A stretch of 64,000 nucleotides of DNA from Mesorhizobium sp. M1E.F.Ca.ET.045.02.1.1 (GCF_003952485.1 NZ_CP034447.1:5780501-5844500); one strand, 5' to 3'; counted from the stretch's first letter, positions 46,673-57,056 are shown. The notes: a model not told the origin generated them from the letters alone. Made by a program: numbers and translations.

Positions 46673-47668
46673 GTGAGCGCCATCCTCGCCAGCCGTAAAA
46701 GGGACCGCATCCTGCCTGAGGCACACGAAGCCCCCCTCACCTTCGCAGTGCTGGTCTTTCCCGGCTTTCCGATGATGGCGTTTTCTTCCGTCATCGAGCC
46801 GCTGCGCGCCGCCAATATCCTTGCCAAACGCGACTGCTACCGCTGGATGATCGTCGGCGCCGACCGTGGCACGGTCGAGGCTTCCAACGGCGTCGTCATC
46901 CAGCCCGGCTTCTCGGCGGCCGACGCGCCGAAGGTCGACCGCATCGTCGTCTGCTCCGGCGGCGATGCCGACCATGTCGTGGCCGACGAGGCGATGAGCT
47001 GGATCAGGAAAAGCCTGCGCGGCGGCGCGCATATCGGGGCCGTGGCCGATGCCGCCTTCTTTCTGGCTCGCGCCGGCCTGCTCGACGGCCATGCCTGCAC
47101 CTTGCACTGGACCAGTCAGGCCGCCTTCACCGAGGCTTTCCCGGACATCGAGCTCAGGCGCGACCTCTTCGTCATCGACCGCAAGCGCTTCACCTCGGCC
47201 GGCGGCGTCGGCAGCCTCGACATGATGCTGGAGATCATCACGCGCGATTATGGCGCCGAACTCGCGGCGGGAGTCGCCGAATGGTTCGTGCATTCACCTT
47301 TGCGGTCGAGCGTCGACCGCAAGCTGATGCCACTGCGCCTGCGCACCGGGGTGCAGAACGAGCTTGTGCTGTCAGCCATCGCCATCATGGAAGATGCGGT
47401 GGAGGAGCGGCTCGGCATTGCGGAACTGGCGGAGCGGCTCGGCGTCTCGCCCGACAAGCTCGAGCGCAATTTCCGCGCTGAGTTGGATATCTCACCCAAT
47501 GGCTACTACCGGCGACTGCGATTGAAGCGGGCGGCCGACCTCCTGGCACACTCGACGCTGATGGTGCGCGACGTCGCGTTGGCCTGCGGGTTTGCTTCGA
47601 TGTCGAGCTTTGCCCGGGCGTTTCGCGAGGAGCATGGGCACGCGCCTAAGGCGATGCGGCGGCACTAA
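46673..47668 (+). CDS. GlxA-type AraC-family regulator (DJ-1/PfpI plus HTH)
   Basis: 331 aa from GTG 46673. The N-terminal DJ-1/PfpI-like sensor (FAVLVFPGFPMMAFSSVIEPLRAANIL; IGAVADAAFFLARAGLLDGHACTLHW) lacks the usual catalytic Cys at the nucleophile elbow. The C-terminal AraC domain carries two HTHs (LGIAELAERLGVSPDKLERNFRAEL and VRDVALACGFASMSSFARAFREEHG). Such proteins often sense quaternary amines or amino acids (GbdR, CdhR, ArgR). The frame is open to 46547 without support. It heads the module continuing to 53,165. Confidence 0.9.
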   Translation: MSAILASRKRDRILPEAHEAPLTFAVLVFPGFPMMAFSSVIEPLRAANILAKRDCYRWMIVGADRGTVEASNGVVIQPGFSAADAPKVDRIVVCSGGDADHVVADEAMSWIRKSLRGGAHIGAVADAAFFLARAGLLDGHACTLHWTSQAAFTEAFPDIELRRDLFVIDRKRFTSAGGVGSLDMMLEIITRDYGAELAAGVAEWFVHSPLRSSVDRKLMPLRLRTGVQNELVLSAIAIMEDAVEERLGIAELAERLGVSPDKLERNFRAELDISPNGYYRRLRLKRAADLLAHSTLMVRDVALACGFASMSSFARAFREEHGHAPKAMRRH

Positions 47669-47700
47669 GCGCCGTCTTTCAGTAGGCCGAGTTCCGTCAC

Positions 47701-47858
47701 GCCCCCCTCTGGCCTGCCGGCCATCTCCCCCGCAAGGGGGGAGATTGGATGTCGCCGCCGCATTCGCCAATCGCCAAATATTGCGGAAGAATGCCGCCGG
47801 GCGGAGCTGCTGATCTCCCCCCTTGCGGGGGAGATGGCCGGCTGGCCAGAGGGGGGTG
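47701..47858. repeat. Intergenic inverted repeat, family A (copy 2)
   Basis: Arms 'cccccctctggcctgccggc' ... 'ctcccccgcaagggggga' and 'ctccccccttgcgggggaga' ... 'gctggccagaggggggt'. It lies inside the 311-base gap between the GlxA-type gene and the M24 gene, which otherwise holds no gene. Confidence 0.88.
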
Positions 47859-47979
47859 CTGTCCCGCCAGCGTTGCAGTTAGACGAAAACCACGCCTGCG
47901 GCATCCGGCACGACCTTTGCGGAATAACGCACAAGCCCAGCGCCCTTCCCCGCTATGTTCGCGAGAACAGGAGGCACCC

Positions 47980-49284
47980 ATGAGCATCGTCGTTTTCGAT
48001 CCGGACAGCACCGAGGATGTGGACTTCAAGGACCGCATGCGCCACCCGGCCGCGGCCGATCCCGCGGGCGGCATGTGGCTGTCGGACACCGAGCCGTCCT
48101 TCATCAACGCGGACGCGCTGCGTAAGGGTCGGCTTACCAAGCTGCGCGCCTGGATGCGCGAAGCGGGTTACGGCGCAGTGGTTCTCTTCGATCCCTACAA
48201 CCAGCGCTATGCCACCGGCTCGCGCAACATGTTCGGCTATTTCCTGCGCAATTCGACCCGCTATTTCTTCATCCCGACCGAAGGGCCGATCGTGCTGTTC
48301 GAGTATCCGCAGAGCTACCATGTCTCGATGGTGCTCGACACGATCGACGAGGCGCGTCCTTCCAAACTGGTCTGGTCCTCGGTTTCCGGACGCGACGACG
48401 AGACCGCCGGACCGTTCGCCGACGAGATCACCGAGCTTCTGAAGAAGCATGGCGGCGGCTCGATGAAGCTCGGGCTTGACCGCTGCAGCCATCTGCAGGC
48501 CCTCGCCCTGGAAAAGCGCGGCTGTGAAGTCAAGGACTGCCAGGGCGAGATCCTCGCCGTGCGCGCGGTGAAGACGCCTGAGGAAGTGAAATGCCTGCAG
48601 ACCTCGATGGCGGGCGCCGAAGCGGCGGTGGCGGCGGTGCGGGATGCGATCAAGCCCGGCGTCTCCGAGAACGAGCTCTTTGCCATCATGTATCACGAGG
48701 TGATCCGCCAGGGCGGCGAGTTCATCGAGACGCGGCTGCTCACCTCGGGACAGCGCACCAACCCGTGGTTCAACGAAGCCAGCGGCCGCAAGATCAGGCC
48801 GGGCGAGCTGGTCGCGCTCGATACCGACACGATCGGCTGCTACGGTTACTACTCCGATTTCTCGCGCACCTTCCGCTGCGGTCCGGGCAAGCCGACGCCC
48901 TACCAGAAGTCGCTCTACCGCATGGCGCATGACCAGGTGCAGCACAACATCGGGATCGTGAAGCCCGGCATGGCTTTCCGCGAGATTGCCGAGAAGGCCT
49001 GGAAGATCCCGGATCGCTTCGTCGACCAGCGCTACACCTCGGTGATGCACGGCGTCGGCATGCATGGCGAAACGCCTTTCATCGCGCACGCGATGGACTA
49101 CGAGACCTATGGCCGCGACGGCGTCATCGTGCCCGGCATGGTGGTCAGCGTGGAAAGCTATATCGGCGAGAAAGGCGGCCGCGAGGGCGTCAAGCTGGAG
49201 GACGAGATCCTGATCACCGAGACGGGCACGGAGCTGCTCTCGCGCTTCCCGTATGAGGATGAATTCCTGGAGCCGCAGATTTGA
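47980..49284 (+). CDS. M24-family metalloenzyme, DddP-like
   Basis: 434 aa. A creatinase-type N domain (YGAVVLFDPYNQRYATGSRNMFGYF) precedes an M24 domain that keeps all six metal ligands: D281, D283, D293, H357, E392, E407. Their spacing equals that of the DMSP lyase DddP, and GGEFIETRLLTSGQRTNPWF also resembles it. However the DddP catalytic Asp (Asp377 of the Ruegeria enzyme, from memory) is Gly363 here, while the Tyr five before the His (Y352) is kept. It is therefore probably a related peptidase or lyase with another substrate. AGGAGG five bases before the ATG. Confidence 0.82.
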   Translation: MSIVVFDPDSTEDVDFKDRMRHPAAADPAGGMWLSDTEPSFINADALRKGRLTKLRAWMREAGYGAVVLFDPYNQRYATGSRNMFGYFLRNSTRYFFIPTEGPIVLFEYPQSYHVSMVLDTIDEARPSKLVWSSVSGRDDETAGPFADEITELLKKHGGGSMKLGLDRCSHLQALALEKRGCEVKDCQGEILAVRAVKTPEEVKCLQTSMAGAEAAVAAVRDAIKPGVSENELFAIMYHEVIRQGGEFIETRLLTSGQRTNPWFNEASGRKIRPGELVALDTDTIGCYGYYSDFSRTFRCGPGKPTPYQKSLYRMAHDQVQHNIGIVKPGMAFREIAEKAWKIPDRFVDQRYTSVMHGVGMHGETPFIAHAMDYETYGRDGVIVPGMVVSVESYIGEKGGREGVKLEDEILITETGTELLSRFPYEDEFLEPQI

Positions 49285-49317
49285 TGCTGGTATCGCAAAG
49301 CTTCGAGATTGGCGTCA

Positions 49318-49494
49318 TTCTAGGGCGAAGCAAGGAGCAGAGCGACGCGGCGCAGACCTGGAATCCATGCCGTTCCGTCTCCGCTTCGCCACGGTGCGGA
49401 ATTCTGTTAGGCAGCGATCGACGATCAAGGTAACGGCATGGATTCCAGGGTCTTCGCGACGCCGCTTCGCGGCTGCTTCGCCCTGGAATGACGA
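49318..49494. repeat. Large inverted repeat, family F
   Basis: Perfect 18-bp inner arms CCTGGAATCCATGCCGTT (49357-49374) and AACGGCATGGATTCCAGG (49432-49449), flanked by outer arms 'gggcgaagca' and 'tgcttcgccc' with partial pairing between. It lies between the M24 gene and the cysteine hydrolase. Confidence 0.85.
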
Positions 49495-49509
49495 AGTCTG
49501 AGAATCCGC

Positions 49510-50187
49510 ATGAAAACGCCCATTTCCATCCGGCGCGGTACGGTGGCCGCGGTGTTCATCGATCTCCAGGAGGAGCATCGCAAGGACAAGCGCTATCTGG
49601 TCGAAGGCTTTGCCGACATCCTTGCCAACGTCCAGCGGCTGCAGGAGGCGGCGCGGCGCAACTTCGTGCCGCTCCACCACTGGGCCTATATCGTCGACCT
49701 CGCCAAGGCGCGGCCGTTCCATCCGGTTGACGACACCGGCAAGTCGGCCTTCTCCGACAAGGACGATCCGCTGACGGCGATCTGCCGCGAGGTCGCGCCG
49801 CAAGACGGCGAAGCCATGCTGGTCAAGCAGGAAGCGAGCGCCTTCGGCAAGAACGATTTTGGCGACAAGCTCAAGGCGTCCGGCATCGAATGGCTGGTCA
49901 TTGCCGGCGTCTGGACCGAGGCCTGCATCGACGCCACAGTGAAGGATGCCGTGGCCCGCGGTTTTCGCGTGCTGCTGGTCAAGGACGCCTGCGGCAGCGC
50001 GAGTGCCGCCATGCACCAGACCGGCATCCTCAACCTCGCCAACCGGCTCTATGGCGGCGCCGTCACCAACACGCTCGACGCCTGCCGGCTGATGGCGGGC
50101 GATACGGTGAAGGTGTGGCAGGTCGAGGGCTCCGTGCCGCTGCGCTTCACCTTCGAGAACGCGGCGCGGCTCTACGCCGAGCTCTGA
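49510..50187 (+). CDS. Isochorismatase-like cysteine hydrolase
   Basis: 225 aa. The catalytic triad of the cysteine-hydrolase family is present: D18 (VFIDLQEEH), K106 (MLVKQEASAF) and C139 (GVWTEACIDATVKDAVARGF). Relatives hydrolyse nicotinamide, N-carbamoylsarcosine, ureidoacrylate or other amides, so the substrate is open. It starts eight bases after an intergenic repeat and is followed after five bases by the esterase gene. Confidence 0.88.
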   Translation: MKTPISIRRGTVAAVFIDLQEEHRKDKRYLVEGFADILANVQRLQEAARRNFVPLHHWAYIVDLAKARPFHPVDDTGKSAFSDKDDPLTAICREVAPQDGEAMLVKQEASAFGKNDFGDKLKASGIEWLVIAGVWTEACIDATVKDAVARGFRVLLVKDACGSASAAMHQTGILNLANRLYGGAVTNTLDACRLMAGDTVKVWQVEGSVPLRFTFENAARLYAEL

Positions 50188-50192
50188 CGGCG

Positions 50193-51155
50193 GTGGCCGG
50201 CGATCCATCCGATCCGGCCGGGCGCGGCAAATATGCCGCCCTGCTCGACCCGGAACTCTGGGACTATATCGACACGGTCAATGGCTGGTACCCGCCCGAG
50301 ATCGCGGCGTCGCCGATCGCCGAGCAGCGTGCGGTCTACAACCGGATGTGCGTGGCGTTCCACCAGAGACATCCCGAAGGCGTGACCACCAGCGACGGCC
50401 TTGTCGCCACGAACGCGCATGCCATCCCGGTCCGGCGCTACCGCATGGCGGACAAGCCGGCAGCGGCGATCGTCGTCTACTATCACGGCGGCGGTTTCGT
50501 GCTCGGCGACCTCGACAGCCATGACGATATCTGCGCCGAAATCTGCGCCGGCACCGGCTTCGAGGTGGTCTCGGCCGACTATCGCCTTGCGCCGGAGAAC
50601 CTGCATCCCGCTTCCTTCGACGATGCGCTGGCCGTGTTCGAATGGGTCGCGGCGACGAGCGCGCTGCCGATCGTGCTGTGCGGCGAAAGCGCCGGCGGCA
50701 ATCTCGCCGCGGCGGTGGCGCACGTGACGCGCCACCATCCGAGGCATGCCATCGGCCAGATGCTGATCTATCCCGGTCTTGGCGGCGACGAGACCCGCCG
50801 CTCTTATGTCCAGCACGCCGAGGCGCCGTTGCTCTCGGTCGCCGACATCGATTTCTACCGCCGCATCCGCTCGGCGCCCGGGCAGTCGCTCGACGACTCG
50901 ACCTTCTCGCCGCTCAGGGACCGCGATTTCTCCGGCCTGCCGCCGACTGTCATCGTCACCGCCGAGTGCGATCCGCTGTCGTCGGACGGCGAGGCCTATC
51001 GCGACAGGATTCTGGCCGCCGGCGGTGATGCCATGTGGCGCGAGGAGCCGCGGCTGGTGCACAGTTTTCTGCGAGCGAGGCGGACGGTGCCGCGCGCGGC
51101 TGAGGCGTTTGCGAGGATTATTGCGAATATTGGGGCGCTTGGCGCCGGACGATGA
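50193..51155 (+). CDS. Alpha/beta hydrolase (HSL-type esterase)
   Basis: 320 aa from GTG 50193. The oxyanion motif HGGG (IVVYYHGGGFVLGDL) and nucleophile elbow GESAGG (VLCGESAGGNLAAAV) place it in the hormone-sensitive-lipase family; the Asp is in VTAECDPLSSDGEAYRDRI and the His in RLVHSFLRAR. It follows the cysteine hydrolase by five bases and should be co-transcribed. Confidence 0.9.
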   Translation: MAGDPSDPAGRGKYAALLDPELWDYIDTVNGWYPPEIAASPIAEQRAVYNRMCVAFHQRHPEGVTTSDGLVATNAHAIPVRRYRMADKPAAAIVVYYHGGGFVLGDLDSHDDICAEICAGTGFEVVSADYRLAPENLHPASFDDALAVFEWVAATSALPIVLCGESAGGNLAAAVAHVTRHHPRHAIGQMLIYPGLGGDETRRSYVQHAEAPLLSVADIDFYRRIRSAPGQSLDDSTFSPLRDRDFSGLPPTVIVTAECDPLSSDGEAYRDRILAAGGDAMWREEPRLVHSFLRARRTVPRAAEAFARIIANIGALGAGR

Positions 51156-51161
51156 GGCTGC

Positions 51162-51317
51162 GATCTCCCTCCTTGAGGGGGAGATGGCCGGCAGGCCAGA
51201 GGGGGTCGTCCCGCATAAATTGCCAACGTTCTCTCTCATAGCGAAAGGGGTCGGCGCTTCACGCGCGGCGACCCCCTCTGTCGCCTTCGGCGACATCTCC
51301 CCCTCAAGGGGGGAGAT
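51162..51317. repeat. Intergenic inverted repeat, family A (copy 3)
   Basis: Left arm 'gagggggagatggccggcag' then 'gccagagggggtcg', right arm 'ccccctctgtcgccttcggc' then 'gacatctccccctcaagg'. Essentially the same as the copy at 1,307-1,464. The remainder of the 369-base gap (51,318-51,524) contains a weak family E palindrome 'gtgcatgtcg'/'cgacttgcac' at 51,462-51,505 and no gene. Confidence 0.9.
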
Positions 51318-51524
51318 ACCTGCGGAACAGCGCACAAGAACTGCGGAAAACCAAACAGTTCGCTGCGGAAAGCAGACCTATCATCGCTGGGCAGGCAACG
51401 GCTCTCCGGCGGTCGCATCCGGGCCCGCGCCCAGCGAACTCGGGGCGTCCGCTGGGTTTTCGTGCATGTCGTTGCCCCAAAACCGCTGCGCGGGCGACTT
51501 GCACCAACAACAGAGGGAACGACG

Positions 51525-53165
51525 ATGAAATTCATGCTGACCGACAGAAAACTGCACCCGCGGGCCAAGCCGACCGCCGACGATTTCAGGAAAGGCGCGA
51601 TCAGCCGGCGCGAATATCTGGCGCTTATGGCCGGCTTGGGCGTCAGCGCCGCCGGTGCCCTGGCGCTCGGCGGGCTTACCCCCTCGCCTGCCCGCGCCGA
51701 GGAGCCTAAAAAGGGCGGCGTGCTCCGCGTCGCCATGAACGTCAAGGGCTTCAAGGATCCGCGCACCTTCGACGGCGTCGAAATGTCGAATGTCGCGCGC
51801 CACTGCAACGAATATCTGGTGCGCTGGAAAACCGACTTCACCTTCGAGCCGTGGCTGCTCGAAAGCTGGGAGACCAGCGACGACGCCAAGACGATCACGC
51901 TTCACGTGCGCAAGGGCATCACCTGGTCGAACGGCGACGCGTTCAACGCCGACGACGTCATCCACAATCTCAACCGCTGGTGCGATGCCTCGGTCGCCGG
52001 CAATTCGGTCGCCGCGCGCATGGGCGCGCTGGTCAACGCGGACACCAAGAAGCCGGTCGACGGCGGCATCCAGAGGGTCGACGACCACACGGTCAAGCTC
52101 AACCTGCCCAAGCCCGACATCTCGCTGATCGCCGGCATGGCCGACTATCCGGCGCTGATCATGCACCGCTCCTATGAGGGCGACGCCGACCCGAAGAAGG
52201 CTTTGGCCATCACCACCGGCCCCTGCGAACTGGTCAGCTGGGACGCCGAGACCGGCGCCGAGGTGAAGCGCAAGGACAAGCCCTGGTGGAAGGGCGAGTT
52301 CTATCTCGACGGCATCAAATGGGTCGACTACGGCTCCGATCCCAACGCCATGCTGTCGGCCTTCGAATCCGGCGAAATCGACACCGACCACGAGACCGCC
52401 TCGGACGCGGTGTCGCAGACTGACCAGATGGGCCTGCAGAATTCCGAGATCGCCACCGGCTCGACCATCGTCGCGCGCTTCAACGTCGGCAACGCGCCCT
52501 ATGACGACGTCAAGGTGCGCCGCGCCGCCCAGCTCGCGGTCGACAACGCGGCGGTGCTGAAGCTCGGCCTCGACGGCAGGGGCAAGCCCGCCGACAACCA
52601 CCATGTCGGCCCGATGCATCCTGAATTCGCCGATATCGGCCCGGCCAAGCGCGATGTCGAGGCGGCCAAGAAGCTGCTCGCCGAAGCCGGCAAGGCCGAC
52701 CACGAATATGAGCTGATCTCCGTCGACGTCGAGTGGCAGAAGAGCACCGCCGATGCGATCGCGGCGCAGATCCGCGAGGCGGGCCTGAAGATCAAGCGCA
52801 CCGTGCTGCCGGCCGCGACCTTCTGGAACGACTGGAGCAAGTTCCCCTATTCCTGCACCGAATGGCTCGGCCGTCCGCTCGGCGTCCAGGTGCTGGCGCT
52901 CGCCTACAAATCGGGCGCCGCCTGGAACGAAAGCGCCTATTCGAACAAGGAGTTCGACGAGCTTCTCGACAAGGCGCTGGCGACGCCCGACGCCGCCCAG
53001 CGCAAGGAGATCATGGCCAAGATCGAGCAGAACCTGCGCGACTCCGGCATCATCATCCAACCCTACTGGCGCTCGGTCTACCGCACCTACCGCAAGGGCG
53101 TGCATGGCTGCGAGCAGCACCAGGCGCTCGAGCAGCATTTCGAGAAGGTCTGGCTGGAAAGCTGA
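51525..53165 (+). CDS. Family-5 ABC substrate-binding protein (Tat exported)
   Basis: 546 aa dipeptide/oligopeptide-type periplasmic binding protein. The N terminus has a twin-arginine signal ([25 protein letters not shown], cleavage near PARA). The core has the SBP_bac_5 layout: [52 protein letters not shown] and [16 protein letters not shown]. No permease or ATPase gene follows, so it is an orphan here or serves a transporter encoded elsewhere. GAGGGAA precedes the ATG. Confidence 0.9.
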   Translation: MKFMLTDRKLHPRAKPTADDFRKGAISRREYLALMAGLGVSAAGALALGGLTPSPARAEEPKKGGVLRVAMNVKGFKDPRTFDGVEMSNVARHCNEYLVRWKTDFTFEPWLLESWETSDDAKTITLHVRKGITWSNGDAFNADDVIHNLNRWCDASVAGNSVAARMGALVNADTKKPVDGGIQRVDDHTVKLNLPKPDISLIAGMADYPALIMHRSYEGDADPKKALAITTGPCELVSWDAETGAEVKRKDKPWWKGEFYLDGIKWVDYGSDPNAMLSAFESGEIDTDHETASDAVSQTDQMGLQNSEIATGSTIVARFNVGNAPYDDVKVRRAAQLAVDNAAVLKLGLDGRGKPADNHHVGPMHPEFADIGPAKRDVEAAKKLLAEAGKADHEYELISVDVEWQKSTADAIAAQIREAGLKIKRTVLPAATFWNDWSKFPYSCTEWLGRPLGVQVLALAYKSGAAWNESAYSNKEFDELLDKALATPDAAQRKEIMAKIEQNLRDSGIIIQPYWRSVYRTYRKGVHGCEQHQALEQHFEKVWLES

Positions 53166-53418
53166 TCCTCCCAGGACTGAGCTAGCCGGCGCGACGTTCA
53201 AAGCCGCGCCGGCCGTTTGCTAATTTGCCAAGCAGCCGCATTTCAGCACAGATTGCGCCTGACCGGCTTCCAGCCGGCTCGGAACTGCCTGACTTGCAAG
53301 GGAAACTCGCCGCGGCGGTCGCCAAGACAGACATGTCGATCACCTCGTCATGCCTGTGCCGGACAAGCCTGTTGTGACTGACTGCTGCGACGACTTGACC
53401 GGGTGCAGCCCTTATCGG

Positions 53419-54282
53419 CTACGAGAAAATCTCCGCCAGTTCGTCGGCGCCAGGGCCTTCCTTGACCTGCCGCAGTTCGGCATAGGTCGTTGCGAGAATG
53501 ATCGAAAGCACCGTCCAGATGATCGCCGACACCATCGCCCCCTGGAATGTGAGCAGGACTATCGCCAGCGGCGAAAGGCTTTGCAGCGATACAAAGGTAA
53601 GTCCTAACTCAGTGGCCAGCCGCAGGCCTAGTAGCAGCCCAATGACGACAACCGAGATCAAGCCGAAAATCCACCAGCGGTACCCTTTCGTCAGGTCGCG
53701 GCTGCGCGACATCGAAGCGACCGTGCCTAGCCCCTCCGCCACGGAAACAGGAACCGCAACCGAAATTGCCACTCCCCACACAATACACGGCACGATCAAC
53801 AGCAGAAACACCAGGCCTCCCGCTTGAGGCGAATAGGATAGTTCAACCGCAGCCGACCCGGATCGTGCGACAAAAACAACGAGGTAAATCGTGTAACCTA
53901 TGCCCAGCACCGGAAAAATGTGCTGGAGCGCGGTCTGAACGCAGCTTGCAACCGATGGACGATTGCCATTGATTTCGCCAGCCGCGGCCTTCGACAAAAC
54001 CGCCTGGCCGACAAGGTTCGGCACCGCACCGATCAACCCCGACGCCATGCTGAAACCCAAGTTGACCGACATTGGCCAGGGGCCGCTGCCAATCGCACCC
54101 AAATGAAACGCCAGCGTGGGCCAGTATCTGGTCGATAGATTGATCAGCGCCAGCGGCAAGGCGAAGAAGAGCGTGCCTGCTGCGATCGAGAAGATCGCAT
54201 TCCGCCGCAGGAAGGCGGCGGCATTGCCGATTACCCTCCCCAGCCGGAATTTTTCACTTGGCCCCTGCGCTCCCAACGGCAC
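53419..54282 (-). CDS. Membrane protein, paralogue 1 (GPDPase-membrane-domain-like)
   Basis: 287 aa with about six membrane helices and a conserved tail ATTYAELRQVKEGPGADELAEIFS. It shares the plan, the internal VPVSVAEGLGTVASMSRSRDLTKGYRWWIFGL motif and the C terminus with the next gene, so the two are tandem duplicates. It resembles YciC/glycerophosphodiesterase membrane-domain proteins; no catalytic domain is attached. Divergent from the MoxR operon. Confidence 0.75.
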   Translation of the reverse strand: MPLGAQGPSEKFRLGRVIGNAAAFLRRNAIFSIAAGTLFFALPLALINLSTRYWPTLAFHLGAIGSGPWPMSVNLGFSMASGLIGAVPNLVGQAVLSKAAAGEINGNRPSVASCVQTALQHIFPVLGIGYTIYLVVFVARSGSAAVELSYSPQAGGLVFLLLIVPCIVWGVAISVAVPVSVAEGLGTVASMSRSRDLTKGYRWWIFGLISVVVIGLLLGLRLATELGLTFVSLQSLSPLAIVLLTFQGAMVSAIIWTVLSIILATTYAELRQVKEGPGADELAEIFS

Positions 54283-54294
54283 AACTTCCGTCCG

Positions 54295-55083
54295 CTAGGA
54301 GAAGATTTCCGCCAGCTCATCCACGCTGGTGCCTTCCTTGGCCTGGCGCAGCTCGACATAGCTGACAGCGGTGGCCGTCGACATGATCGTTGCCATCACG
54401 GCCGAAACCGCGGCGCCGAGCACGGAGCCAATGACGCCGCCAAAGATATAGACGACGGTGCCAAGGACCGCCTGGATCACCATCGACAGGATTGCGAGGA
54501 TCACGAACAGGCCGAAAAGCGACCAGCGGTTGCCTTTGGTCAGCACGCGGCTGCGCGACATGGAGCCGAACACGCCGAGACGCTCCTGCACCAGGACTGG
54601 CACCGAGACCGACCAGCCGAGCCACAAGATGATGCCTGGAACCAGCAGCAACAGGGAGGCAAGGCCCGCGCCGAGCGCGACCAGAATGCCAATGCCGATC
54701 GTCGGCAGAAGGCATTGAAGGGCGATCTGCACGCTGTCCCCAAAATCCGGTTTCTTGCCGTTCAGATCCTCGATCGTTGCCCTGACCAGGGCCGACTGCA
54801 GCATCAGCGACAGCAGGAAATAGACAAGCGCAAAAACGACGGTGAGGAGCGAGTCACGGATCGCCAGCTCCGGATTGTTCAGTGCGAGATTGGAAGGATC
54901 GCCGGCAGCCAGATTGGCCACGTGCGTTTCGTTCCAAAGCTGGAACAGGAATGCCGGCACGCCCGAAAAAATGAACGCCAACCCCACGCAAAGTCCGATG
55001 TTGCGCGTGATCACACCAAAAGTGGTGTTGAACACCCTGCCGATCTCGAATCTGCCGGGTCGTCCCAATGTCGCAGTGGTCAT
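54295..55083 (-). CDS. Membrane protein, paralogue 2 (GPDPase-membrane-domain-like)
   Basis: 262 aa, about six membrane helices. The motif VPVLVQERLGVFGSMSRSRVLTKGNRWSLFGLF and the end AVSYVELRQAKEGTSVDELAEIFS repeat those of paralogue 1, 12 bases downstream. Its start lies 149 bases from the divergent DUF4129 gene, so it may belong functionally to the MoxR membrane system. Function unknown. Confidence 0.75.
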   Translation of the reverse strand: MTTATLGRPGRFEIGRVFNTTFGVITRNIGLCVGLAFIFSGVPAFLFQLWNETHVANLAAGDPSNLALNNPELAIRDSLLTVVFALVYFLLSLMLQSALVRATIEDLNGKKPDFGDSVQIALQCLLPTIGIGILVALGAGLASLLLLVPGIILWLGWSVSVPVLVQERLGVFGSMSRSRVLTKGNRWSLFGLFVILAILSMVIQAVLGTVVYIFGGVIGSVLGAAVSAVMATIMSTATAVSYVELRQAKEGTSVDELAEIFS

Positions 55084-55232
55084 GATAGTTTCCCCCGAGT
55101 CGCCGCCGCATCAATTCGGCAACTTCAAAGTAAATTTGCCAAGATTGATCGGCCGCGTCCAGTGCACTTGCAATTGTCTAGGCATATTGCCAGTGTCGGA
55201 GCCGAACCGCAGGTTGCAGGGGGAACGCGCGG

Positions 55233-55859
55233 GTGACAGAACCGGGCACGGCCGACGCCGAATGGCTGGCCAGGATGCATAAGCAGTTGCTGGCGGATGA
55301 TTCGATCCAGTTCGACCTGCCGACGCTGGTGCGGCCGGAACCGCCGGAATGGCTGAAGCCTTTGCTGGAAGCCCTGGCGAAGCTCGGCCCCTACATGATC
55401 TATCTGTTCTGGGGCGCGGTGATCACCGGCATCGCGATCATTGCTCTCCTGCTGGTCCTTGAAGCGAAGGGCGTCGCCTGGCGGCTGCCGTGGCGGCGCG
55501 CCCGCAAGGAGGATGAGGTGAAAGAGGAATGGCGCCCGGATGCCGGGGCTGCGCAAATCCTGCTCTCCGAGGCCGATGCGCTCGCGGCGCGCGGCGACTA
55601 TGACGAGGCGGTGCATCTTCTTTTGCGCCGCAGCGTCGCCGACATCGCCACCCGCCTGCCCGACTTCCTGCGCCCGTCGCTGACCGCGCGCGACATCGCC
55701 GCGGCGAGTTCGATCCCGAGCCGCCCCCGCACCGCCTTCAGCGAGATCGCGCGCATCGTCGAGGCGGCGCTGTTTGCCCGCCGTCCGGTCGGCGCCGAGG
55801 GGTGGCGGCAGGCGCGCGGCGCCTACGAGCGCTTCGCCTTCCGGGATGCCTGGGCATGA
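55233..55859 (+). CDS. DUF4129-domain membrane protein
   Basis: 208 aa from GTG, with a G-rich ribosome site upstream. One membrane helix near 50-75 (YMIYLFWGAVITGIAIIALLLVLEAKG) and a cytoplasmic DUF4129 domain (ILLSEADALAARGDYDEAVHLLLRRSVADI; RPSLTARDIA). In other genomes DUF4129 proteins accompany MoxR and DUF58 genes, as here. Its stop overlaps the next ATG (ATGA). Confidence 0.85.
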   Translation: MTEPGTADAEWLARMHKQLLADDSIQFDLPTLVRPEPPEWLKPLLEALAKLGPYMIYLFWGAVITGIAIIALLLVLEAKGVAWRLPWRRARKEDEVKEEWRPDAGAAQILLSEADALAARGDYDEAVHLLLRRSVADIATRLPDFLRPSLTARDIAAASSIPSRPRTAFSEIARIVEAALFARRPVGAEGWRQARGAYERFAFRDAWA

Positions 55860-57056
55860 GTACTGAGGCGACCGAGGCAGCCGAGGCGCCGTTCAGCCGC
55901 AGGACGCTGTTCTGGGGTATCTTCGCCAGCCTGCTGGCGGCTGCCGGTTTCTTCCTGCTCTCGACCTACGCTCCAGATTTCCGCCAGCCCGAAGGCGGCG
56001 CCACGCCGCTCTCCAAAGGCGGCACCGGCTATGCCGGGCTTGTCGAATGGCTGAAGCTCACCAACGGACAAGCACCGCCCATGGCGCGCGGCGAGAAGGA
56101 TCTGGAATCCCCTCTGGCGTCCACCTTCCTGCTCATCGTCACCATCGCGCCGGAGAGCGACCCGGCGGCGCTTCAGCGCATCATCAAGCTGCGCTCGGGC
56201 AAGGACACGCTGTTCGTGCTGCCCAAATGGCAGACCATGCCGTTGCTGGACCATCAAGGCTGGGAGACGAAGGTCGATCGGTTGCCGAACACGGTCGTCA
56301 ACGATTGGCTCGGACGCCTCGCCAAGGCCAAGCTCGGCGAAGGCAAGGTGACGGTCGATCAGATCGATGTCGAAGGGCGCAAGATCGCCGTGCCCGAGGA
56401 CCTGCAATGGGTGGCCGACGATCATCCGCTGATCGCTGCCGGCGACGGCAAGGCCGTTCTCGCCGAACTCGACAACGAGCCGTTCTACATCCTGACCGAT
56501 CCCGACCTCATCAACAACGCGGCGCTGAAGGATCCGCAAAAGGCCGCGGCCGCGCTCGACATGATCGCCATGCTGGAACCCGCCAAGGGCGCTGTCATGT
56601 TCGACCTGACGCTGCACGGCATCGGCCAGAACTACGATCTTGCCAAGCTGCTCATCGAGCCGCCTTTCCTGGCGTTGACGCTATCGGTGCTGGTGGCGGC
56701 AGCGCTCGCCTTCCTGCACGGCCTTGGCCGGTTCGGGCCGCCGCGCGCCGAAGGGCGCGCCATTGCCTTCGGCAAGCGGGCGCTGGTCGACACCACCGCG
56801 ATGCTGTTGAAGCGCGCCGGGCGGCTGCAGGGGCTCGGCGACCGTTACGCGTCGCTAATGCGGCACCGCGCCGCCGCGCTGCTTGGCGCCCCGCACGGGC
56901 TGCAGGGCGAAGCGGTCGACCGCTGGCTGGATTCCCGCGACAAAAGCGAAGCGCACGGCTTCACCGCGCGTTTCAAGGCCGCGAACGATTCCAACAGTTT
57001 GGCCGGAATGCATGAAGCAGCGGAGAAGCTACATGACTGGACGGCAAGGAGGCTCG

